Shown piece after piece: positions 56,126-64,000 of a stretch of 64,000 nucleotides of DNA (positions are counted from its first letter, which is position 1; every line of letters begins with the position of its first letter). The notes beneath the pieces were generated by a model. It saw only the letters and a program-made list of their open reading frames with translations, was not told the origin of the DNA and did not search any database. This DNA is from Pisaster brevispinus. Lineage: Eukaryota; Echinodermata; Asteroidea; Forcipulatida; Asteriidae. Location of the stretch: positions 11,007,373 to 11,071,372 of the forward strand of contig JAMKCF010000020.1 of the NCBI GenBank assembly GCA_023634235.1, in the 5' to 3' direction. The translations under genes and the position numbers were made by a program.

Positions 56126-58279
56126 GGATTTCAGCCCGGATTCTGCGACAGTTTTTGTACTTAAGTATCTGTTTGGATGAAAGTGTCTTATCACCGCGGA
56201 CAGTTCACTGCCGTCTCCTATTCGAGGCTCTTATACGCAAACGGCTGAACGTGCAAGGGGCGAATTCAAACACATCACAATGGAAATGGAAATTCAAAAG
56301 CAGTTTTTTAGTTCACGGCATCCTTCAAGAGATGTTTCCCAATATTAACTGTTATAATGTGCAATAAAGGAAACAACACGGTTTTACATTACATCTTTAG
56401 TAATATCACTCTCTGTAATTACCCTACATTGCTGCCTAGAGTAAAGAGGCTAATAATTTCATGGGGCCTGAGGCCGATCAATCTGGCTTGCAAAATTGGT
56501 CTCAAAAAAAAAATGTAAATTTATCCCTGCTGGAACCTTGTATTAGATACCAGGTACACAAGTAATTTCACAGCGTAATCTGACCCAACAAAATAAATTA
56601 ACTATTTTTCTATGAAGTGTTCATTGTTAAATAATCAATATTTAACCATAAACTCGTTATACCAGAACAATTTGGTTTTTTTTTTTTTTTTTTTTTTTTA
56701 AATTAGGTTTGCTTTGCAAGCTGCAACAAGTACAAGACCATACAAAAAACGGGATCAGGGGTATACTGGGTTTCAGTTGTTTGACAAAAATAATTAAAAC
56801 CCAATTATCACAGAAAACCCCCACAACAATATTATGTGGATTAACATGTACTTCATTATTTGCATTACTTTTATAACCCTGATGGTGGATTTTAAAAGGT
56901 TAAGAATGTCTCTTAAGTTGCTCAGATTGCAGCAGAGAGCATCTACGACCAAAACATTTTACGCCGTAATGTCTTCGCGCATTGCGCTAGCAATTGAGTC
57001 CATTATTTATGCCCCTACCAGATAATTGTTTTCCTGGCTTGCTGGCCAATAACTCTGTCCAGAAGTAGAATAATCTCCCCCCCCCCCCCCCCCCCCGCTA
57101 CAATCATCTTCAGACGTGCATGGAAGATACCAAACTTATGGATTTCAAGCAGCTGTTAACGCTCTGAAAGAAAATGCGAGTGTTTACATAACTGTAATGT
57201 TTACGTTTATTCTACCGGATGGTAAAAAAAAAAAACAAGAGAAAATTGGAGCAGTCTGGACTGTTCAAATCTTCTCTTGTTCTTTAAGTAGAGCGATGGT
57301 ACGAGGCTGATAACGCGAAACTTGATCTCGCCAGATAGATTTTTTTGGAATAAATCGATTCGGGCAAAAAGACTGATACTAATTAGATAAATTGCCACGG
57401 CAACTTGATATTTTAATTTTCTTGGCGAAATAAATTACCTCACTATCTATATGAAATGGTATTGCAGTTCTGTGTAGGTGCTGGCACTATAGGCCTGTAT
57501 CAGGTAACCTTTTTTTAATGAATGTTTTAAACATATTTTTTTATTAACTGACTATTATTTTGTACAGGTACTATTAACTTTATAAGTGGTTAGCTTCAAA
57601 TTAAACATCCCCAGAACAGTCCATTTCACATTCACCCTGGCCATGACTTGATAAAGTCCTGTTCGATGGCATTTTGAAAAACTAGCCAAGGCCTTATTTG
57701 GTAATTGGAAAAAAAAACGCTTCGGCATAAAACAATCATTCTTAAAAAAACAAACCCAATAGTTCTTAAAAGAAAATATTAGGAAATAAACAAATACATT
57801 AAAAAAAAAATTTTTTTTCAACTGTTGGTGGACTATAATTAGCCAGGCCTGGAATTGCATCTATTGCCCCAGTCTTGGCCTTGGTGGCCCTAAACAATTT
57901 TCCCATTGATTTTAAGAATTTCCAATGACCTTTGCAGAACGAAAATTGCCTTGTCCTCTCAAAGGTGGAAATTACAGACCTGAGACGCCCGTATTAAAGT
58001 TGCGTTTTGGTACACTTACGTAATATTTAAAAGATTGCGCATTTTAATTTTGTGTAAACGCTCGCCTGAAGTAACCGCTTATGCCTGAGTGACTTTGAAC
58101 CCTTAAATAAATGTAAATTTGTAAATGGCCTCACAATAAGCTCCATAATAATTGGGTTTATCTCTTTATTTTTTTTGAAATTTTAACTTTGACCATTAAA
58201 GCAACTAAGCCCTTCTTTGTGAGAATCAAATGCACAGGCGACACCAAAAAAGTGGAATGAATACAGTCTAAACAATTCC
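56126..58279. other. Intergenic, no gene seen
   Basis: Poly-T at about 56676-56699 and poly-C at about 57076-57097. No coding sequence is supported. Confidence 0.4.
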
Positions 58280-59195
58280 AGGGTTAGAATTGACCCGGAT
58301 TCAGAGTCCCAGGGAACCTGACCCCATTTCTGGGTCAGGCTGACCCATTTCTGAGTCAGGCTGACCCATTTCTTGGTCAGGCTGACCCATTTCTGAGTCA
58401 GGCTGACCCATTTCTGGGTCAGGCTGACCCATTTCTGAGTCAGGCTGACCCATTTCTGGGTCAGGATGACCCATTTCTGGGTCAGGCTGACCCATTTCTG
58501 AGTCAGGCTGACCCATTTCTGAGTCAGGCTGACCCATTTCTGGGTCAGTCAGGCTGACCCATTTCTGGGTCAGGCTGACTCAGAAACTGGTTAACAAAGT
58601 ATAATTTTTCCTCAGAATCTTTGTCAGGGCGACCATTTCTAATTCGATTTGACATTTCATAGTTTTTCCTACCTTTTGCTACACAAAGGATCTGCAAAAA
58701 TATCCTTTATCTCGAAAATAAAAAACCGTTCACTACCGACCCACATGGTATTAAAAAAAAATTACATTATTTCGGTTGAACTATTTCCCCACCACCTCCC
58801 AGTTAAAATAACACAAGTTGGAATATTACAGCACAATTACCATATTTGGAATTGTATTGTCACAAATACACTTTTCAAATTACAACATATACAGATACAG
58901 ATACAGCGTCATTGGATGGGATAGCACCAACATTTATTATCCTTACCCTACGTTTATTATCCTTTTTTACATGTTCTATTCGCTGTATATTTTCCTGTAA
59001 TTCGACCATTGGTCGCCATTGGAAATTTCTCGTTGCTGTTTTTTTAATTTTTTATTTTTTTATTTTAAGAATACACTATTAATGATCGAATGAAAAAAAA
59101 AAGAATTTTGACACAGACTCCGGGTGATACTGACCCAAATAGGGGTCAGGCCCCACGGGAACCAGAACCGGGTCGATTCTGACCCAGGAGTTTCT
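58280..59195. mobile_element. GACCC-family element, expanded and split
   Basis: The left part 'AATTGACCCGGATTCAGAGT' at 58288 leads into a 21-bp array. The right part, 'GATACTGACCCAAATAGGGG' to 'CGATTCTGACCCAGGAGTTT', lies at 59127-59190. In the ~200-bp relatives these two parts are adjacent, so about 500 bp of unrelated AT-rich DNA (about 58600-59105) was inserted or the element was duplicated and lost its centre. Confidence 0.6.
58320..58580 (+). repeat. 21-bp tandem array inside the GACCC element
   Basis: About 12 units of CCCATTTCTGGGTCAGGCTGA, variable at G/A in CTGGG/CTGAG. One unit is 4 bp longer ('GTCAGTCAGG'). Each unit contains the near-palindrome GGGTCAGGCTGACCC. The minus strand reads as seven-residue MGQPDSE/MGQPDPE repeats only because 21 is a multiple of three. 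Confidence 0.95.
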
Positions 59196-59548
59196 GGAGT
59201 GAATCAGGAACTAGAAAAATGTTCTTATTATTTATTTGACATCACAGACAACCAAAGAGTTCATGTTGTGAATATTATACTGGTCGATAAACTGCTCATT
59301 TTCAAGTCATGCAGATATTTTGATTGACCGCAAATAATGCTCATAATAACACTAAGGCGGCAAATCATGCATTATTTTATGAAACTCCTAAAGGTTAATA
59401 TGGATCTACTGCAAATAAAAAACAACAGACCTTATTATTTTTATCTTTAGGGATAAACAAACACCTTCGGGTCAAAATTTCTTGGCCTGAAGTGCACTAC
59501 AAAAAGCAAATTTTCGTCCAGATGGTTATGTATACAAGCACAATACAA
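59196..59548. other. Intergenic, no gene seen
   Basis: No feature recognised. Confidence 0.4.
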
Positions 59549-59742
59549 GGGCCCAATTTCATAGAGCTGCTTAGGCACAGACATCAGCTATGCGAAAAAA
59601 ACAATTTTGCTTGGCAGAAAGAGGTAACCAGCCAAAATACCATTTTATGTACGTAGTTTCTGGTTGGTTCCCTTCTTATTTATGCTTAGCAGACACGTGT
59701 TAAGCTATATTTTGTGCTTAAGCACTCTATGAAATTGCACCT
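59549..59742. mobile_element. GGGCCCAATTTCAT hairpin MITE, copy at 59.5 kb
   Basis: The left end GGGCCCAATTTCATAGAGCT is intact; the right end 'AAGCACTCTATGAAATTGCA' has a deletion and substitutions. The interior 'GAGGTAACCAGCCAAAATAC' is the reverse of the 'TTGGCTGGTTAACC' block at 26114. Confidence 0.8.
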
Positions 59743-59844
59743 TGGTTCTGAGTAACGGGCAGATATGTCTAGGTCAGCTTGACCCAATCGGGGGTCAGAC
59801 GCAAAGAATCCCCACCGAGTTTGAACTTCCAGGGAAGATTAAAG

Positions 59845-60510
59845 GAATAAAGGAATTTGGTATTTGATGTGATGATTCCCATGACATTAAATATAATTGG
59901 GATGAACTGGGATAAATGTATGTGCGAATCCAAGGTTAAACGTAGCATTTAAATAAGAATGGGAGATTTGGTTTGCTGTATAATTTGGAATTCGGGTGAA
60001 CAGAAACTGGGATGATATGGGCTAGTTGTACGGACAGTTCCAGGTTTACTCGCGTTACATTTGCAACAGAAACCGGAGATTTGGGTTTCCTGTATAATTT
60101 GGAATAGGGCTAAACAGGATTTGGGATGACCTGTGACAATTCCATGAGCAGTTCCAGGTTTACTCACGTTACAATACAACAAAAATCGGAGATTTGGGTT
60201 CCATATTTTGGAAATGGGATGACATGGGAAGATTTTATGGACAACTCCAGGTTTACTCATGTTACTCGACAACAAGAATCGGAGATTTGAGTTTCCTGTA
60301 TAATTTGGAAATGGGATGAACATGAATTGGGATGACCTGGGGTAGTTATTACAATTAACATTTCCAGGGTTCCAAACATGTACTCGCAAGTTGACATAGA
60401 ACCTGTAATCTGGATTTGCTGTATAATTTTGAATTGAGTTGAACAGGAATGGGGATTACCTGGTATGGGCGATTCCTACAGAGTTACTCACGTTACTTTG
60501 AATCGGGGTA
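59845..60510 (+). repeat. ~95-120-bp tandem satellite, five to six units
   Basis: Each unit has 'GGAGATTTGGGTTTCCTGTA' 'TAATTTGGAA', then 'TGGGATGACCTGG', then 'CAGTTCCAGGTTTACTCACG' 'TTAC' and 'CAACA.AAATC'. Units begin near 59965, 60077, 60189, 60281 and 60405, with a weaker one before. The 146-codon minus-strand frame (59949-60389) is repeat read-through. Confidence 0.88.
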
Positions 60511-60514
60511 TAGT

Positions 60515-62890
60515 TTTCACAATAAAATTCATGACAACACATGTTGAGATTAAACATTGAAAACAAAAAACTATATTTATCAAGCCGTCATTCAGATAAC
60601 AATATTTCTGTAAAATGTCACCTTGGGGGAATGAATTCCTAGTGACGTAACGTAATTGAGCCCGTAATTACCACTGAACTTTCCCGCTCACAATTTGGCG
60701 CCCTTTGGGTCTTTTTCGTAATGAGCCAGTATTTCACCTTCGAACAATTTGTCACAAATTGGGAGACTGATGGATTCGTAATTTAATCTCATTGCAGTGT
60801 TCCATGTGTGTATCAACACATAGACTTACGACAATAAAGTAGATTGAAATGATGGTGTAAAAAAATGTACAATAAATTGAATCTACCATTTAATGTCTAA
60901 CGTTATTTATGGTTCTTTATTGTTGACAGTCTGGGCTGTTCGGGATGATAAAGGTGGTGTTGTTTATGACGTCAGCATTCAAATATGTGCTTGTTTTAAT
61001 ATTGTGCGGGTATGCTATAAAAAGGGCAAAGTGAGAGGTTCAGTCCAAAACCTGATTCATAAAAAACAATCATATAACAAGAAAGACAAGATATTGTACC
61101 ACTTTTCTACCGTCACGTTCACAGTTTTTCCAATGGTTGACATTTGTTTTAAGTACCTGTAACCACTCAAAAGGGTTTCAACGTGTGAACGGACATACAG
61201 ACTTTTTTTTTACTGAAAAATAACTTCAGTTGGTTTGTCTTATTAATACTCTCAAATTTCAGTCAAATGAATGTCAAAGGCAGGTAACTTTTTTGATGGA
61301 ACTTTGAAGATTACAACAAAAACATCTATAAGAATAAACTCAAATTACATTCAGTACAAGCCTACACTTCTATTTACATGTTGAAACACTATGAAAAAAC
61401 CCAATTGTAAAATTTCACAGGTTATTTGGACGGTGTTTTTATTGAAACTAGTTGTAACTCGCGTCGTAGATGTCTTTCAAATGGTGACCGTTAAGCCTCA
61501 AAACCTTCAAGTCATCACGTACTTTTAAAAATAAAGTAACACACGTTCAGAACTTAGACCTTTCCAAACCTGTCAAAAGCCATTTGCTTTTAAAACTGCA
61601 AATATTTGTACGTGGTTAACAGGCTCGGGACCCTGTTAAACAAAACATACTTGGCTAAGTTCAATGCTTTACAATGGCAATTATTAATACGTAATTCTTA
61701 ACGTAAAATGCAAGGACTTTGTTGATGCTCGCACATATAAAGCACGGGTTAAAGTTGGTAAACTACTACAGACATTCAAAGCAATAAAAGAGGTGTATCT
61801 TTTTGGGGACACATACAGAAACTACAGCGGTCAAGTGTGTAGGACCACGTGACCTGTGACATCACATGTTTACAAAAGAACCACAGAGCCTAGACTTCGT
61901 TCCTGTAAGCACAGTTTGCTCACAGCTTAAATGTAAGAAAACATACACTCTTATGTTTATGGCAAGTGCACTGCATGCTTTTTATCACGCTTTCTTATGA
62001 AGAAATGTTTCTGCTGATGCTAGCAAATCACCGGTTTAAGTTGGAAATTGACCAAAGACACTTAAAGAAGAGGTGGTTTTCCCCGAAATGTTTGTGTAGC
62101 TAAGCTTTTGCTTTTACAATCTTGAATTTATGTGGAGATGAATACAAAACAAAATAACACAAATTTTCACATGATGACCATGTTGCCTGCAAGGAAATTG
62201 CTTGGAAATGTACTCGATAACTCTTTTGGAAATAGTTAAGCTAAAAGAAATTCGATAAGAAGCATAATTCCTTCTTTTTCTTTTGCTTGTAACTTTAAAT
62301 AATTCTGCATTCATTCATTTAAGGAACAAGCGGGAATTGTTTTAATTTGTCACAGTTATTTGGCAAATTCCCCATTTCTCTTCATGAACACACTTGACGT
62401 GAATGATCTTAAGTATGTTTCTTGGAGAGTAGGCCCACATCTATATAGGGAATAAACATTCTTGAGATCATTTGCGTGAAGTCACTTTGAATGTAGAAAA
62501 GAGCCATATGTCCAAGACATATGGTAAATTGCAGAGGTACACCGAGATGTAATTGGCCTGGCATTATTGGGGCAGTTTTGTACACGCGATGTTTTGTGTC
62601 ATTATGTCATCTTGCGTTAATTAAATTCGACTGAATATAAACAAATGATACTAAAATTGACAGAACAACGAGAAGGAAGATTTCCCAAAGGGAAGCACGT
62701 GACAAATGGTCCCCATCGACCAAACGGTATACTATTTTTTTGAAGAAACTTATTAGCCGAGACGATAGAAGATGCATTTCTTCAAAAATGCATATGATAC
62801 CACAAGCTCAAACGGTACCCTCTCTATGGTCAAAGGAAGACCAGTGGCTGAGAGTTGTTCCAATCGTTTGACGTCACCGTTTATGGCTTT
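60515..62890. other. Intergenic, no gene seen
   Basis: No coding domain or repeat partner recognised in about 2.4 kb. A small inverted 'CATATGTCCAAGACATATGG' sits at about 62506-62525. Confidence 0.4.
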
Positions 62891-62895
62891 TTACA

Positions 62896-63028
62896 GTTCA
62901 ACTCTCGCGCGTATTCGAAATTTGAGCCGTGTCAAAGTGTAGTGTGTTTTCTTTTTCCCTTCACGCTACAGCAATGTACGTGGACCCCGAAGGTTCACAA
63001 AAAGGTTCAACGCGCGCGAGAATTGAAC
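62896..63028 (-). mobile_element. CTCGCGCG hairpin MITE, reverse copy
   Basis: The ends GTTCAACTCTCGCGCG and CGCGCGAGAATTGAAC are inverted with one mismatch. The interior 'CAGCAATGTACGTGGACCCC' is the reverse complement of the 36-kb copy's 'CCCACGTACATTGC' block. Confidence 0.75.
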
Positions 63029-63029
63029 G

Positions 63030-63560
63030 GCCTTTGTTTTTTAATGACCAATAGCTAAACACAAGGGCCAATCATGGGGAAAACTAAAGACAAATTAAGA
63101 CAAATTATAGAGAGAGAGGGGGGAGATGGTATATGTTCACATTCCTCAGAAACTAGAATAGATTTCAAAATGGTGGAAAACAAGATAGGCTTCAGGGAGT
63201 TCCTCAAGTGCAGTACGAGGAAAAGCTATTATTCTGACCCCAACAGATACAGTGAAGGGTGAGAAGATGCGGCAAAGCGTGTGCTGTGTGCGAGTGAAGG
63301 TGTGTACAGAAGGTCCAAAGAGTGAAAGACCTTCTGCGCACATACACGGACATACCAGTATTAGAAGAGGCTTAATTAATGAAGAGACAGAGCGGCTAAC
63401 AGAAAGAGGTTCAAGGGATGATGCCCGATCTTTATCCTATACCAGATTAAATAGCTCGTGCTGAATCCTGTCACGCAATGATAAGTGACGTGCTGAAGCA
63501 CAGGCCCAGATGTCACAGCAACATGGGCGCATGGACAGTCTTTATTACACTTTTAAAAAA
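63030..63560. other. Intergenic, no gene seen
   Basis: The frames at 63074-63262 and 63252-63464 show no recognised domain. Confidence 0.35.
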
Positions 63561-63564
63561 AACG

Positions 63565-63700
63565 GGTGACCAGGATTCCGGGTACCAGGGTGCCTGGTCC
63601 ATTTCCGGGTCAGGCTGACCCGGTAATGGTATTTTTTAGCTCGGGTCATGCGTCTGGGTCATTTTGACACAGATTCCAGGTCAAACTGATCCAGAATGTA
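63565..63700. mobile_element. GACCC-family element, copy 7
   Basis: 'GTGACCAGGATTCCGGGTAC' 'CAGGGTGCCTGGTCCATTTCC' (first part) through 'GGGTCAGGCTGACCCGG' to 'GGTCAAACTGATCCAGAATG'. It has a single GGGTCAGGCTGACCC unit, the presumed ancestral state. Outer CACTC ends are not evident. Confidence 0.65.
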
Positions 63701-63796
63701 GTAATATCAACATCTAGAACAGTTATACAAGAATATGAATGTTTATGGTGGCGTAAATGTAAACTTAAGGATTGTGCAATGCAAAAACTGGGGGGG

Positions 63797-63985
63797 TTAA
63801 ATTACACAATTGGTGTTGTCATTATAAAGATACCAAAAAGGAATCGAAATTTACATCATAGGGTGTTAAAATAACACAATGTCTCCATTGGTGTTATTTG
63901 AACACACTTTGTTAATTTTGATTCTTTTATGGGGGGTATCTATATGTGACAACACCCATGGTGTCAGTGTTTACTCGGGGGGGGG
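63797..63985. repeat. Repeat with GTGACAACACCCATGGTGTC
   Basis: This is the inverse of the 52308-52440 repeat, including 'GGGTGTTAAAATAACAC' and 'TTGGTGTTATTTGAACAC'. A poly-G run abuts the right side near the window edge. Confidence 0.65.
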
Positions 63986-64000
63986 GGGACACAGTGATTA

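Noticed and set aside
58301..58537. Seven-residue repeat protein MGQPDSE on the minus strand
   Set aside because: The 21-bp DNA array lies in a MITE-derived element and stays open only because the unit length is a multiple of three.
59949..60389. 146-residue minus-strand open frame
   Set aside because: It is read-through of the ~110-bp satellite, with no domain and an irregular repeat in protein.

Overview
The window is AT-rich, intron-bearing eukaryotic DNA that is sparse in genes and dense in decayed transposable elements. The only clear protein-coding genes are two closely related class A G-protein-coupled receptors. The repeat vocabulary, as I recall it, fits a marine deuterostome, most probably an echinoderm such as a sea star: GGGCCCAATTTCAT hairpin elements, tRNA-derived SINEs with a 'GACGAGAGC..GGACTTGAACC' core, and LINE tails ending in TTAATAAA(ATA)n or (TTGA)n. 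The taxon is an inference. No rRNA gene, functional tRNA gene, CRISPR array, operon or prokaryotic signal was seen.

Layout. 1-15 kb: intergenic DNA holding a zinc-knuckle LINE ORF1 relic on the minus strand (4.9-6.2 kb), a nested pair of terminal-inverted-repeat (TIR) elements (6.18-6.99 kb), and a very long (TTG)n tract (10.9-11.3 kb). 15.9-18.2 kb: receptor gene 1, plus strand, two exons. 20-28 kb: hairpin elements and a frameshifted LINE (23.2-25.9 kb), whose 3' region carries a perfect snap-back tRNA-like insertion. 28.8-30.1 kb: receptor gene 2, minus strand, with the same two-exon structure; a 30-bp minisatellite begins about 12 bp upstream of its start codon. 31-46 kb: MITE-like elements, a near-perfect 256-bp tandem duplication, a second copy of the 312-bp MITE, and SINEs, one of them split by a 606-bp foldback element. 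47.6-48.8 kb: a 40-bp minisatellite interrupted by an element that repeats a 17-bp motif. 51.6 kb: a TIR element with internal palindromes. 52.5 kb: a LINE C-terminus relic. 52.9-63.7 kb: several members of a GACCC-rich element family, one of which has grown a 21-bp tandem array, plus a ~110-bp satellite near 60 kb.

The two receptors face each other (convergent, about 10.5 kb apart). They share intron position and phase and are about 84% identical through TM1-TM5 by my count, so they arose by inverted duplication. They differ in intron size (1207 versus 237 bp) and have unrelated C-terminal tails. Almost everything else with recognisable structure is mobile or tandem DNA, with repeated cases of elements inside elements that give relative insertion ages.
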